The notes: a model not told the origin generated them from the letters alone. A stretch of 64,000 bases of DNA from Dyadobacter arcticus (GCF_011762185.1 NZ_JAASQJ010000002.1:124001-188000); one strand, 5' to 3'. Numbered from the stretch's first letter, positions 8,333 to 18,347 are shown. Numbers and translations are program-made.

Positions 8333-9616
8333 ATGAGCATACATACCAACAGGAGAGAATTTGTTAAAATGGCTGGTCTTGGCGCGCTGGGCTTTACGAT
8401 TTTGCCATCGCTGCATGGCAAGGCCGCACCAAGCGACAGGCTGCGCATTGCACACATCGGACTAGGTGGTATGGGCAACAATCACATGAAATGGTTCGCT
8501 AACCTTGCTGAGGTTGAGATCGTTGCACTTTGCGATGTGGATGAATTGCACCTGGGCGAAACGAAGCAAAAACTGCTGACTATGCAACCCAACGCCAAAG
8601 TAGATACATACGGCGATTTCCGTAAAGTCCTTGAACGAAAAGATATCGATGCCATCACCGTAGCTACTCCGGATCATTGGCACGCCCAGATTGCTACCCT
8701 CGCGTTTCAGGCAGGTAAGGACGTGTATGGCGAAAAACCGCTTTCCTATTGTTTGAAAGAAGGCAAAATGATGCTCAAACATATGAACAAGCACGACCGG
8801 ATCTTCCAAATGGGCAATCAGATCCATGCGGGAGATAATTTTCACCGGGTGGTTGAGATTATCAAATCAGGTGCGATTGGAAATGTGCATACGGTGCGGT
8901 TATGGAAACAATCCACCACAAAAGAATTGGGTTCTCCTACAGTTCAGGCTGTTCCTAAGACCTTAAATTGGGATATGTGGCTGGGTCCCGCGCCTTATAC
9001 GGATTACATTCCTGAAAAATGCCATTTTACTTACAGATACTTCCTGGATTATTCGGGCGGTGAATTCGCTGATTTCTGGTGCCACATAGCGGATGTAGTT
9101 TATTCTTCCATTCAGCCCACAGGATTGAAAAAGATCAGCGCACGCGGCGAGGCCTACACCGGCATTGCCGATGCGCCCAAGACATTGAATGTGGATTATG
9201 AATTCGAAAACCTGAAAATTTTCTGGACTGCAATACCACCTGATGTTCCGAGAGCCGCCAACCGGGGAATCGGCGCTTATTTTGAAGGCGACAAAGGAAC
9301 ATTGATCTGCGATTACAGTACCAAAGAAATTACCATCAATGGCGTTACAATGGCAGATATACCAGAGATCCCCATCACAAATCCAAGGTCCCCCGGCCAC
9401 CAGCAAAATTTCGTCGACGCCGTCAAATCCCGCAAACAACCCGAATCAAACCTGGCTTATGCCCGCGAACTGACAATCCCCATGCACTTGGGATTGATTT
9501 CATACCGCCTGAAAAGAGAATTGAACTGGAATGCGGAGAAGGAAAAGTTTATTGGTGATAAGGAAGCGAATAAGTTGCTTTCACGGAAGCCCAGGAAAGG
9601 TTGGGATTTGGTTTAA
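8333..9616 (+). CDS. Gfo/Idh/MocA family oxidoreductase, Tat-exported
   Basis: 427 residues. The N terminus has a twin-arginine signal (RREFVKMAG at residues 7-15, then a hydrophobic run), so the enzyme probably folds with its cofactor and is exported. The NAD(P)-binding motif GLGGMG is at residues 43-48 and the conserved EKP, whose lysine takes part in catalysis, is at 134-136. Members act on sugars or inositols; Tat-exported Bacteroidota members of this size include glycosidase-like and sugar-oxidising enzymes. The substrate is unknown. Confidence 0.9.
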   Translation: MSIHTNRREFVKMAGLGALGFTILPSLHGKAAPSDRLRIAHIGLGGMGNNHMKWFANLAEVEIVALCDVDELHLGETKQKLLTMQPNAKVDTYGDFRKVLERKDIDAITVATPDHWHAQIATLAFQAGKDVYGEKPLSYCLKEGKMMLKHMNKHDRIFQMGNQIHAGDNFHRVVEIIKSGAIGNVHTVRLWKQSTTKELGSPTVQAVPKTLNWDMWLGPAPYTDYIPEKCHFTYRYFLDYSGGEFADFWCHIADVVYSSIQPTGLKKISARGEAYTGIADAPKTLNVDYEFENLKIFWTAIPPDVPRAANRGIGAYFEGDKGTLICDYSTKEITINGVTMADIPEIPITNPRSPGHQQNFVDAVKSRKQPESNLAYARELTIPMHLGLISYRLKRELNWNAEKEKFIGDKEANKLLSRKPRKGWDLV

Positions 9617-9740
9617 GCGTTTTCTACATCTCCTGCATGCGGCAAAGCCAACCGGTACATTATAGGTATAGAGTTATGAGAACGGATCAAATATCTTTGC
9701 AACAAGATCCTTTTTGAAACAGCATCCACTCCATTCAGTC

Positions 9741-10706
9741 ATGAACCCAATAAAAATTGCAACTGCTCAATTTGAAAACCATAGCGGGGATAAGGCCCGT
9801 AACCTTGAAATCATCCGGCAGTTATCGAAAGAGGCTGCTGCAAAAGGCGCCGAAGTAATTGCTTTCCACGAATGTTCGATAACCGGGTATACATTCGCAA
9901 TGCAACTTTCACGGGAGGAAATGCTTGAAATTTCGGAGCCAATTCCTGATGGGCCGAGCATTCAGACACTTATCAGCATTGCACGCGAAAGCAACATCGT
10001 CATTCTCGCAGGTTTGTTTGAAAAAGACGAGGCGGACAAAATGTTCAAGGCGTACGTCTGTGTGGATGGAAATGGATTGATTGCAAAATACCGTAAGCTG
10101 CATCCGTTCATCAATGCGCATCTTACACCCGGCGATCAGTATGTCGTTTTTGATCTTTTAGGCTGGAAATGCGGAATATTGATTTGTTACGACAATAACA
10201 TTATTGAGAATGTAAGGGCAACCAAACTACTTGGCGCCGACATTATTTTCATGCCGCACGTCACCATGTGCACGCCTTCTACCCGCCCGGGTGCAGGATT
10301 TGTGGATCCGGAACTTTGGTACAACCGCCACGCCGACCCCACTTCCCTCCGGCAGGAATTCGACGGTTTGAAAGGAAGGGCATGGCTGATGAAGTGGCTT
10401 CCTGCACGCGCTTACGACAATGCGATTTATGCGATTTTTTCTAATCCAATTGGTATGGATCATGATCAGCTCAAAAATGGCTGCTCCATGATCCTGGATC
10501 CGTTTGGAGACATCATTGCAGAATGCCGGGAACTGGATAACGACATTGCGATCGCAACACTTACGCCTGAAAAACTGAAACAAGCAGGAGGCTACCGCTA
10601 CCTTAAAGCACGTCGGCCCGAATTGTATAAAAGTATCATCGGACAACCGCACGAGCCGGATCAGCAGGTGGTATGGTTACCCTTAAATCAGCCTAAGCTT
10701 TCCTAA
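9741..10706 (+). CDS. Nitrilase-superfamily carbon-nitrogen hydrolase
   Basis: 321 residues from the ATG at 9741 (a TTG at 9714 is in frame but not needed). The catalytic triad is readable: E44 in AFHECSITGY, K119 in KYRKLHPF and C149 in GILICYD. The fold is the alpha-beta-beta-alpha nitrilase sandwich, cytoplasmic. These enzymes cleave amides such as N-carbamoyl compounds, omega-amides or aliphatic amides; the substrate is not evident. It is convergent with the SDR gene, the two tails overlapping by 24 bp. Confidence 0.9.
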   Translation: MNPIKIATAQFENHSGDKARNLEIIRQLSKEAAAKGAEVIAFHECSITGYTFAMQLSREEMLEISEPIPDGPSIQTLISIARESNIVILAGLFEKDEADKMFKAYVCVDGNGLIAKYRKLHPFINAHLTPGDQYVVFDLLGWKCGILICYDNNIIENVRATKLLGADIIFMPHVTMCTPSTRPGAGFVDPELWYNRHADPTSLRQEFDGLKGRAWLMKWLPARAYDNAIYAIFSNPIGMDHDQLKNGCSMILDPFGDIIAECRELDNDIAIATLTPEKLKQAGGYRYLKARRPELYKSIIGQPHEPDQQVVWLPLNQPKLS

Positions 10707-11399
10707 CCCACCATCGATTCCGATTACCTGCCCGGTCATCCAACTGCTTTGGTCGGATAGCAAAAAGCCGATTGCATGGCTAATGTCCTCGGGCTGACCA
10801 TATTTACCTGTCGGGTGTCTTTTCGCAGAGGCTTCACGTTTTTCTGGCGTACTTAGCAGATTTTGAGCAAGTTGTGTGTCCGTGAGGGACGGCGCTACTA
10901 CATTCACGCGGATTTGCTGCGCTGCCAGTTCTGCTGCGAGCGACAGTGCCAACCCTTCCACGGCACCTTTTGCGGCTGCAATGCTGGCGTGATATGGCAT
11001 CCCGGTTTGGGCAGCAACCGAGCTGATCAAAACAATGGACGCGCCTTTTGCGGTTTTGAGCGGCTTTAACGCTTGCTGGATAAGCTTTGCAGCACCCAAT
11101 ACATTGAGATTGAAATCATTCAGAAAGTCCTCGTCTGTAAGTCTAGCGAAGGGCTTCAGGTTGATACTACCAATTGAATATACAAATCCGTGAAGCGTTT
11201 CAGGCAAGGCTCCATTCATTGCCGCAACGTTAGCAGTAACATCAAGCGGGATATGGCGCACACTTTCGTCCCATTCATCCGATGCAGATCTCGAAACTAC
11301 ATAAACATTTGCGCCATTTGCACAAAGCATTTTGACCAAGGATAAACCAATTCCGGCACTACCACCAGCTACTAAAATATTCTTCCGCTGAAATTCCAT
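10683..11399 (-). CDS. SDR-family oxidoreductase with an unusual active site
   Basis: 238 residues from the ATG at 11397-11399. The NAD(P)-binding motif GGSAGIG is near the N terminus and the serine of the triad is present in LISSVAAQTG. In the usual YxxxK position the sequence reads IAAAK within YHASIAAAKGAVEGL, so the catalytic tyrosine appears to be isoleucine while the lysine is kept. A tyrosine lies four residues earlier. The C terminus, MTGQVIGIDGG, is typical for classical SDRs. Six residues of leader upstream of this ATG are possible from a TTG. Confidence 0.88.
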   Translation of the reverse strand: MEFQRKNILVAGGSAGIGLSLVKMLCANGANVYVVSRSASDEWDESVRHIPLDVTANVAAMNGALPETLHGFVYSIGSINLKPFARLTDEDFLNDFNLNVLGAAKLIQQALKPLKTAKGASIVLISSVAAQTGMPYHASIAAAKGAVEGLALSLAAELAAQQIRVNVVAPSLTDTQLAQNLLSTPEKREASAKRHPTGKYGQPEDISHAIGFLLSDQSSWMTGQVIGIDGGLGKLRLI

Positions 11400-11410
11400 G
11401 AGCAATGAGG

Positions 11411-11767
11411 TTAGCGATTGTTTTTTATTTCACTCTTTCGCATCGGCATTGCATCTACCAACGCGAAGAGTTCTTTCGCCGACACAAATTCCGTTGACCG
11501 ATGTTTTTCTCCGCCATCTCTGCCCACCAGGATAAAGGTAAAAGCGCTGGAAGTATCTACCTTCCATCTGCTCCATTTTGATCCGGTTTCTTTTGAAAGC
11601 TGGATTGGAGTAAACTGGATATCCCGTTCCGTCAGCCCGCCCTCATTGATTTTGAACTCCTTTGACTGCTTCTCCAGCAACGCTACGCCTTCTGCATTGT
11701 AAAATACCAATGCTTGTCGGGGCTGATCGGCTGTGAGCATCATGATTGCGATAAGTAATATTTTCAT
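11411..11767 (-). CDS. DUF4174 protein, likely exported
   Basis: 118 residues with a short hydrophobic N terminus (MKILLIAIMMLTADQ), perhaps a signal peptide. The C-terminal half, FTFILVGRDGGEKHRSTEFV followed by a helix ending in DAMPMRKSE, is characteristic of DUF4174, a thioredoxin-like fold without the CxxC pair. Function unknown. It lies 11 bp upstream of the SDR start on the same strand, so the two are probably cotranscribed. Confidence 0.8.
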   Translation of the reverse strand: MKILLIAIMMLTADQPRQALVFYNAEGVALLEKQSKEFKINEGGLTERDIQFTPIQLSKETGSKWSRWKVDTSSAFTFILVGRDGGEKHRSTEFVSAKELFALVDAMPMRKSEIKNNR

Positions 11768-11936
11768 ATCGGCAATGCTTACAACAATGATACCAGGGCA
11801 GTAATCACCTGCACTATCCTATCTATACTAAGAATAAATACAAATTTTGGAATCGGCAGGTCAAATGTCTTTTTTGCTAGAATATCTTTTACAAACCTGC
11901 GTATTTTTGAATGAATCGTCAGACTGATAAAGGTAT

Positions 11937-12407
11937 ATGCGCAAAGTATTGAACAAAAACTTTCGCCTGAAAGATGAACAGATCAATAAACTTAAGGATC
12001 TAAGTGCCTTCGACGGCTCTGATCCTTTGGTGCATGTTACCAAGGCAATTGATGAGTATCTGGATAAGCAAACGATGCAAATCAGTTCTCCAAAAGAAAA
12101 GGAGATCCATGCTGAAATAAAAGACCGGTCCCGCGATCCCAGGATTTCCGGAGCGCTTTGGGTATCCGGCAATGTTGGGAAGTACGAATTTTCCGCACTG
12201 ATTTTAGCCGAACCTTCCAAGTCAGGCATTGACAGGGGCCGGATTTCCAAATTATCCATCCTCGATCCCGTTGTCAGGGAAAAAACGAAAAGCTTTATTG
12301 GATCCTGCATTGTCAACTACGACCGTGGTTGGGACATCCGTCCGAGTAAAATTGCAGAGCCGTTTTACAATAGATTGAGGATTTTGGTTGACCAAATCGC
12401 CAAATAA
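11937..12407 (+). CDS. Hypothetical protein, possible DUF7678-like domain
   Basis: 156 residues, no signal peptide. The N-terminal 50 residues are helical and basic (MRKVLNKNFRLKDEQINKLK). The rest (residues about 70-150) contains SGALWVSGNVGKYEF, SGIDRGRISKLSI and CIVNYDRGWD, a pattern that matches my memory of DUF7678, which is not confirmable here. The N terminus could be a small DNA-binding helical part, but no ribbon-helix-helix signature is clear. It stands alone between a DUF4174 gene and the permease. Confidence 0.65.
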   Translation: MRKVLNKNFRLKDEQINKLKDLSAFDGSDPLVHVTKAIDEYLDKQTMQISSPKEKEIHAEIKDRSRDPRISGALWVSGNVGKYEFSALILAEPSKSGIDRGRISKLSILDPVVREKTKSFIGSCIVNYDRGWDIRPSKIAEPFYNRLRILVDQIAK

Positions 12408-12518
12408 TCTAACTCCCGTCCCTTTTCTTACACCTCCCTTTTTTAATGCGGCGGATATTCGCTGATGGTCTACATAAAGATCTTTTTGTGCACCTGCAAC
12501 AGGTGCCATTGAGATAAC

Positions 12519-15239
12519 CTATTCGCTGCGCAAAGTCTTAACCGGATTCATCAAAGCCGCCTTGATCGATTGAAAACAGACTGTGAGCAATGCGACGCTG
12601 ATCGCCAGGAAACCTGCCAGCGCAAACATCCACCATTCTACGTCGATTTTATAGGCGAAATCCTGCAGCCAGCGATCCATGGCATACCAGGCAAGCGGGG
12701 TAGCAAGCAGGATTCCGATTAAAACCGGCTTCAGAAAGTCTTTGGAAAGCAGGGAAACAATGCTGCCTACACTGGCTCCAAGCACTTTTCTAACACCAAT
12801 TTCCTTTGCCCGCTGCTCGGCAGTAAATGCTGACAAACCGAACAATCCCAGACAAGCAATGAAAACTGTCGCCAGCACCATGCTGATAAATATGGTCTGG
12901 CGTCGGGCATCTTCCCGGTAAAACAAGGCCAGTTGCTGATCCAGGAAATGGTATTCGAACAAATCTTCCGGATCTATTTTTTGCAGGATGTACTTCATTT
13001 GCCCGATCGTTTCCGGTGAATCTTTGCCGGACAACCGGATCGTGAAATAATCGATCTGCTGGATCGGGTTCACACGGTAACCGATCACCAGCGGCGAAAT
13101 GGTTTCCCGCAGCGACCGGAAGTTGAAATCTTTAACGATACCCACTATTTGCACCTTTAAAGGAACGTCGAGCGGATACATATTCCCGTTGCCTCCCCTG
13201 CGCGGAATATTTATCCACTGTTCACCCGGAGAATGAATGCCCAGCTCCTTCGCCGCCGATTCGTTGATCAGTACCGAGGACGAATCCGCAGGCGCATTGT
13301 TTCCAAAGTTCCGGCCTGCAAGCAACTTAATGTCAAATGTTTTCAGAAAATCTTCATCAGCCCCGATGAATGTCATATTCGAATTCACTCCTGCGGGAGC
13401 TGCCGGAACATGCACTTCAACTTGCGCCAGGTTTTTCCATTCGCCCGGAACGCGGGAGGAAACTGAAACCTGGTTAACGCCAGCCAGCTTACTGTATTCT
13501 GATTTAATTGTCTGGAAATTATCGCGGACTTTGCCGCTATTGATATCGACTATAACCAGTTGTTCTTTATTGAAACCCAGGTTTTTAGTCCTTACAAATC
13601 GCAGCTGCAAATAAACGACCAGCGTCGCCACAATCATGACTACCGATAATGTAAACTGAAAAACCACCAGACCCTGCCGTAACTGGGTTTTATTGGTTCC
13701 GGGCGTCGAGGTAACTCCTTTTATCAGCAATAATGGTTGAAACTTCGAAAGCAAAAATGCGGGATAGCTTCCTGAAAGCAGGCCAGTAAGAAGTGTTGCC
13801 AAAACGACGATAAGCCATATGCGGTAATCAGATGAAAAATTCATGGCCAGGGCCTTTTCTGTAAAAGCATTAAACCCGGGTAAAGCCAGTTGGACGGCAA
13901 GCAGCGCAATAACCAATGCGATGAAGGTAATCACCAGCGATTCCATCAGGAACTGGAAAGTGAGACTTCCGCGGTTCGCACCCGCTACTTTCCGGACACC
14001 AATTTCTTTTGCCCGACGCGAGGCGCGCGCAGTGGTGAGGTTAATGTAGTTAATGCAGGCGATGAGCAGTACAAATATGCCAATGATCGCAAACACATAA
14101 ACGTAAGTAATGTCGCCCATCCGGCCCACGCTATTGTTCCGTTCCGCGCTGTTATCTATATCCTCAGAATAAAAATGGATATCCCGCAAAGGCTGAAGAA
14201 AGAAAATGCCTGCTTTCTGGTCTTTTGGCAAATGCCCTGCCACTGCATTCTTTATTTTCGTTGCAACAGATTGACTTTGCGCATGATCTTTCAGTAAAAG
14301 GTAAGTCACGAAATTATTTGAAGACCAGTCGCTGCCGGAATCTTCCGTAAACCACTTTTCGCTATGAATGGTGGTTTCCGAAAAAAGGATGTCGAATTGA
14401 AAACTGGAATTGGCAGGAACGTCTTCACAAACTCCGGTCACCCGAAAAGGCGTGTCGAAACCATCGGTATCCACGATTTTACCGATCGCATCGGTCGTAC
14501 CAAACAGGTTCAGTGCCATTTGGCGGGAAATAACCGTGGTATATGGTTGCTGCAAAGCGGTAGCCCGGTTACCCGCAGTGAGATGATAATCAAAAACCGT
14601 GAAAAAATGCTCATCCGCAATGGTAATCTCCCTGAGAAACACATTTCTGCCAGTACTGTCAGAAACATTCATGCGACCTAATGCAGTCACCCGCACGGCA
14701 TTCTCAACTTCCGGCAATTCGGTTGTAGCGTACTTCCCAATCTGGTAACCGACTGAGGATACATGTGTTTGCTTGCCATTTTCAGAAGTGCGTTTCTGGG
14801 TTATCCGGTAAATCCGGTCCACATTTTCATGAAAAGCATCAAATGTCAATTCATCGAAAAGGTAGAGCGAGATCAGAAAGAAGCACGTCATCCCGAAAGT
14901 CAGCCCAATGATGTTAATGGCCGAATTTGCCTTGTATTTGGCGAGGTTACGAAAGGCGATTTTAATGTAGTCTCTGATCATGGCTATATTTAAGATTGAA
15001 GATTTTCCGAATTGATTTGCTTGCTTCCGCCGACGCACAAATGGCGGCAATACGGACATTACGTTGAATAGATATTTTAAATTGGCTGGCCATTTTCCTG
15101 ATTTTTGATACCAATGGTCATATAATTCGTCCAGGTCACCCTCCACTTCCTCTAATGTATTCTTAGGATGCAATAATGTTAGCAATTGCTGCATCCAGCC
15201 GGGCGGCGACTGGCGATCGGGCTGTTTGGTGGCTCTCAT
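12519..15239 (-). CDS. ABC transporter permease, MacB/FtsX type
   Basis: 906 residues. The first 90 residues are the Bacteroidota permease prefix domain (PPGWMQQLLTLLHPKNTLEE). Then come two repeats of an FtsX permease with a large periplasmic MacB-type core: membrane helix near 105-125, periplasmic domain, three helices within about 380-510, second periplasmic domain (MNFSSDY to NFRSLRE), and the final helices around 780-900 with RAKEIGVRKVLGA. These are mechanotransmission permeases for macrolide-, lipoprotein- or peptide-type export. The ATPase partner is not in the window. It is translationally coupled (ATGA) to the PadR regulator upstream. Confidence 0.9.
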   Translation of the reverse strand: MRATKQPDRQSPPGWMQQLLTLLHPKNTLEEVEGDLDELYDHWYQKSGKWPANLKYLFNVMSVLPPFVRRRKQANQFGKSSILNIAMIRDYIKIAFRNLAKYKANSAINIIGLTFGMTCFFLISLYLFDELTFDAFHENVDRIYRITQKRTSENGKQTHVSSVGYQIGKYATTELPEVENAVRVTALGRMNVSDSTGRNVFLREITIADEHFFTVFDYHLTAGNRATALQQPYTTVISRQMALNLFGTTDAIGKIVDTDGFDTPFRVTGVCEDVPANSSFQFDILFSETTIHSEKWFTEDSGSDWSSNNFVTYLLLKDHAQSQSVATKIKNAVAGHLPKDQKAGIFFLQPLRDIHFYSEDIDNSAERNNSVGRMGDITYVYVFAIIGIFVLLIACINYINLTTARASRRAKEIGVRKVAGANRGSLTFQFLMESLVITFIALVIALLAVQLALPGFNAFTEKALAMNFSSDYRIWLIVVLATLLTGLLSGSYPAFLLSKFQPLLLIKGVTSTPGTNKTQLRQGLVVFQFTLSVVMIVATLVVYLQLRFVRTKNLGFNKEQLVIVDINSGKVRDNFQTIKSEYSKLAGVNQVSVSSRVPGEWKNLAQVEVHVPAAPAGVNSNMTFIGADEDFLKTFDIKLLAGRNFGNNAPADSSSVLINESAAKELGIHSPGEQWINIPRRGGNGNMYPLDVPLKVQIVGIVKDFNFRSLRETISPLVIGYRVNPIQQIDYFTIRLSGKDSPETIGQMKYILQKIDPEDLFEYHFLDQQLALFYREDARRQTIFISMVLATVFIACLGLFGLSAFTAEQRAKEIGVRKVLGASVGSIVSLLSKDFLKPVLIGILLATPLAWYAMDRWLQDFAYKIDVEWWMFALAGFLAISVALLTVCFQSIKAALMNPVKTLRSE

Positions 15240-15574
15240 ATCCCGCTCAGTTTTAAAGTATTGGAAGGGATCATTTGCCAGAGATCCTTGCGAAGCTGCT
15301 GAATGTCATGCAAGGCCCTGCTGCCGAGCGCGGTCACTTTAAATATGCGTTTTCGCCTGCCACCGCGCTCAGCACTCGCGCCACCTAACTCGGATTTCAC
15401 AAAACCTTTTTCTTCCAGCCGGATCAATGTGTTATGTATTGTCCCGAAAGTGACACTCCTCCCCGTGTGCTCCTCCAGCGTCTGGCTGATCGTGACGCCA
15501 TAACCCTCGCCGTCGAGAATAGCGACCATGAGTAAAACCACCTCCTCAAACTCTCCAAGGTAAGTCCGGCGCAT
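15236..15574 (-). CDS. PadR-family transcriptional regulator
   Basis: 112 residues. The winged helix-turn-helix of PadR is clear: YLGEFEEVVLLMVAIL, then GYGVTISQTLEEHTGR, GTIHNTLIRLEEKGFV and the basic wing GGRRKRIFKVT. It is short, so the C-terminal dimerisation helix is minimal. The stop overlaps the ATG of the permease gene (ATGA), the common arrangement in which a PadR repressor controls the exporter permease it is fused to in the operon. The 208-bp spacer to the ankyrin gene is expected to hold its operator; none was identified. Confidence 0.9.
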   Translation of the reverse strand: MRRTYLGEFEEVVLLMVAILDGEGYGVTISQTLEEHTGRSVTFGTIHNTLIRLEEKGFVKSELGGASAERGGRRKRIFKVTALGSRALHDIQQLRKDLWQMIPSNTLKLSGI

Positions 15575-15782
15575 AGCTAAATCTGATTAGTTTCTATTTT
15601 ATCGTACAAATCCATGCCACTTTTTTAAAAGTGCATGAATAGGGCAAATTAGCGTTACTTGAAGGTTTTTTGAATGAATTTTATGTCCGCAAAAGAACGT
15701 GGCGTGTCCGCTATTGAACATTTGGCGGAAACTTATTAGTTTTCAAACATTAATCTGAGAAAGTATAGCTGAGAAAACAGAT

Positions 15783-17131
15783 ATGTTGTCGGAACCAGAG
15801 GATATCCAAACCGCATTCATCCGCGCTGCCATTTGGCACGGGTCGTTGGATGAGGCCAATACCATGCTCTCATTGTACCGTAAATTGGCGGGCCTAAGCA
15901 TTTACACGGCTGCCATACTTGGCAATGCACAACTTGTCCGCGATTTCGTGGCGGCCGATCCCGGAAGTGTCACGAGTCAGGCTGCACCTTTTGGCGGTAA
16001 CGCATTGGTTTATTTATGTATGTCAAAATATCTGCGACTTGAAAAAGAGAAAAGTGAAGCTTTTCTAGAAACAGCCAGGATACTTTTGGATGCAGGAGTG
16101 GATCCGAACTCCGGTTTTTGGACTACGGGCACTTATCCCGAGTTTGAAACCGCACTTTACGGCGCAGCTGGCCTTGCCCATCATGAGAAGCTGACAAAAC
16201 TTTTGCTGGAATATGGAGCCGATCCCAACGATGGTGAGGCAGTATACCATTCTCCCGAAACCGATGAAAACGGAGCAATGATTGCACTGGTTGAAACCGG
16301 GAAAGTTTCAACCGAAAATCTTGTGCTAATGCTCATCCGCAAACACGACTGGCATGACTACGATGGCGTAAAATACCTGCTCGAATATGGCGTAGACCCG
16401 AATGGTCATTGGGATACGGCAACCCCTTTTCACCATGCATTGAAGCGTAACAATCATTAGCAATCATTTCACTTCTAATCGATTATGGGGCCAACCCCTC
16501 GGTGACGAGCGAAGGTGTTACTGCCGCTGCCAGGGCTGCCAGAGAAGGCCGCAGCGATGTGCTGTCTACTTTCAGAAAGCGCGGAACGGCTTATACTTTA
16601 CAGGGCATTGACCGCCTTATCGAGGCATGTGCATTTGGGGATAGTGAATTGGTGAAGCGTATTTTGCAGACAGAACCCGGGCTTTTGACGGAACTGTTGT
16701 CCATGAGCGGAACTTTGCTGGCAAAATTCGCAGGAACTGGAAATGTGGGCGGTGTTGCACAATTGCTGGATCTTGGTGTCGAGGTAGATGCGCCTTTTCA
16801 GGAGGGTGATGGTTATTTTGAAATCCCGGAAGGAAGTCTTGCAATACATGTAGCTGCCTGGCATGCGCAGCCTGAGATCATAAAATTACTCGTGGAAAGA
16901 GGATCACCCATTGATACGCCGGATAGAAATGGCAGGAGTCCACTGCAATTGGCGGTGCGCGCCTGCGTGGACTCCTACTGGACCGACCGGCGGACGCCAG
17001 AATCGGTGGATATACTACTCAAAGCCGGTGCAAAAGCGGATTACATATCATTGCCAACGGGCTATCGGGCAATAGACGAACTACTTACTTCTCAATTACC
17101 TCCATCAAAAGAGGCCACAGATTTGCCCTGA
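15783..17131 (+). pseudogene. Ankyrin-repeat protein gene split by a one-base frameshift
   Basis: The first frame encodes 225 residues with ankyrin repeats (ALYGAAGLAHHEKLTKLLLE YGADPND and similar) and stops at 16458-16460 inside CATTAG. Reading in the +2 frame from 16460 continues without a break as AIISLLIDYGANPSV and then to TGA/stop at 17131, adding more repeats (NGRSPLQLAVRACVDSYW). A single T restored to the T run at 16457-16459 gives one 449-residue protein of about eight ankyrin repeats. No signal peptide or membrane helix. The GTG at 16502 is not a convincing independent start. Confidence 0.8.
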
Positions 17132-17933
17132 ATTTCTTCCTGAATATGCCCGTATGCCCTACTTTATCTTTCGTATGTTCCTTTACAGATAATTTTAGGA
17201 TTGTTTGAGGGGAATTTGGGAAGAATTTCATCATGAGCGGCACTGTTTTATCATTCGCTATAAAGTCGTCGCTGGTGTAAACCGCCGTAATGGGGATTGT
17301 AAATTGGCAAAACTGGTCGGACCGTAAAATTTTATTTAGCGAATCCTTGAAATAACTTTTATTAAGGCACCATGCCCTCCATTCCCACATCATATTACGC
17401 GGCAGATTTTCTCCCCAGCCAATTTTTGTCATGACCCCATAGCCGTAAATCTTGATCATCAGTGGCCCAATGAAGTACCAAAGCATCCAGATAAGCCACT
17501 TCATGGGAAACGGGAAATAGCCCCAGTAACCCAATGCGGAGTTGATTGAAATTACCTTACTGATATGTTCAGGATTTTCAAGAAAACCTACCAATTGCGC
17601 ACCCACGCTATGGCCAAGCCATATAATGCAGGTCAACCCTTGTTCCTCAACGAGGTATTTGAGTACAGCATTCATGTCTTTCGTGCCCCATTCATGCATG
17701 TAGGCGTCCATCGTACGAAGATCATCGGGCGCTGAGCCGCCAATCCCGCGATAATCGTACAACAGCACGGTGTAACCCTGACCAATGAGGAACATGGCGA
17801 AATTGATATAAAATTCCTTCTTAATCCCGGTAGCGGAACTGATTACTATGGTTCCCCTTTTTTTATAGACTGGTGATGCATACAAGGCGCTTAGCCGGTA
17901 GCCGTCGGAAGCGGTGATGAATATATTTTTCAT
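17085..17933 (-). CDS. Alpha/beta hydrolase
   Basis: 282 residues from the ATG at 17931-17933. The nucleophile elbow is GHSVG in IIWLGHSVGAQLVG, and the oxyanion region GIKKEFYINFAMFL and ASDGYRLSALYASP fit the family. The candidate acid is in ITAVYTSDDFIANDKTVP and the histidine near KVGHTGIFRKKF. A bulky insert around residues 165-200 (MKWLIWMLWYFIGPLM) could be a lid. The last 47 bp overlap the end of the ankyrin gene on the other strand. Function is not more specific than esterase or lipase-like. Confidence 0.85.
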   Translation of the reverse strand: MKNIFITASDGYRLSALYASPVYKKRGTIVISSATGIKKEFYINFAMFLIGQGYTVLLYDYRGIGGSAPDDLRTMDAYMHEWGTKDMNAVLKYLVEEQGLTCIIWLGHSVGAQLVGFLENPEHISKVISINSALGYWGYFPFPMKWLIWMLWYFIGPLMIKIYGYGVMTKIGWGENLPRNMMWEWRAWCLNKSYFKDSLNKILRSDQFCQFTIPITAVYTSDDFIANDKTVPLMMKFFPNSPQTILKLSVKEHTKDKVGHTGIFRKKFRANLWPLLMEVIEK

Positions 17934-18062
17934 GGCTGATCGTTTTGTTTCATTTCCCAAAACCTTTTACAAAAGGCTGAAAAACTGAAACAAAAGTACC
18001 CGGCATGACAAGGGCACACTAAAACGAATGTTACAGAAAGGGATAAAAAAGTTGCGGTTGGC

Positions 18063-18329
18063 TTAGTCAACGAATGATTTACTACTCATTGCGTTGTAAT
18101 CTTTTACCACCCCAACAATCTCAAAAGCCTGTCCCCAATTGACAATTGCACCTACTGCTTTTTGTGGCGACTCAAACCCAAGCTGACGTGCAGCCGATTC
18201 ATTGACCATCAGCTTACCACTTTTTTCCCACGCCAATTCTGTCTCACGGACGGTGAAGTTGCGCCCAGCAGCGAGGCCAATTTGGAAAATTGATAAATAT
18301 CTGTCGTCAAAGAAAAAAGCACCCAGCAA
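18063..18329 (-). pseudogene. Fragment of a MacB/FtsX-type permease
   Basis: The 88-residue frame matches only part of the periplasmic core of an ABC permease like that at 12519: FQIGLAAGRNFTV, KLMVNESAARQLGFESP and AFEIVGVVKDYNAM. The membrane parts on both sides are missing and it ends VD at the stop. The right end lies 18 bp from the tRNA-Arg 3-prime end. It looks like a scar left by a deletion or an excised element. Confidence 0.8.
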
Positions 18330-18347
18330 AAAGCTAAGTGCCTTACG

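Noticed and set aside
16502..17131. Second half of the ankyrin gene as a separate gene starting at GTG
   Set aside because: The frame continues the first half without a gap when one base is restored, so it is treated as one broken gene.
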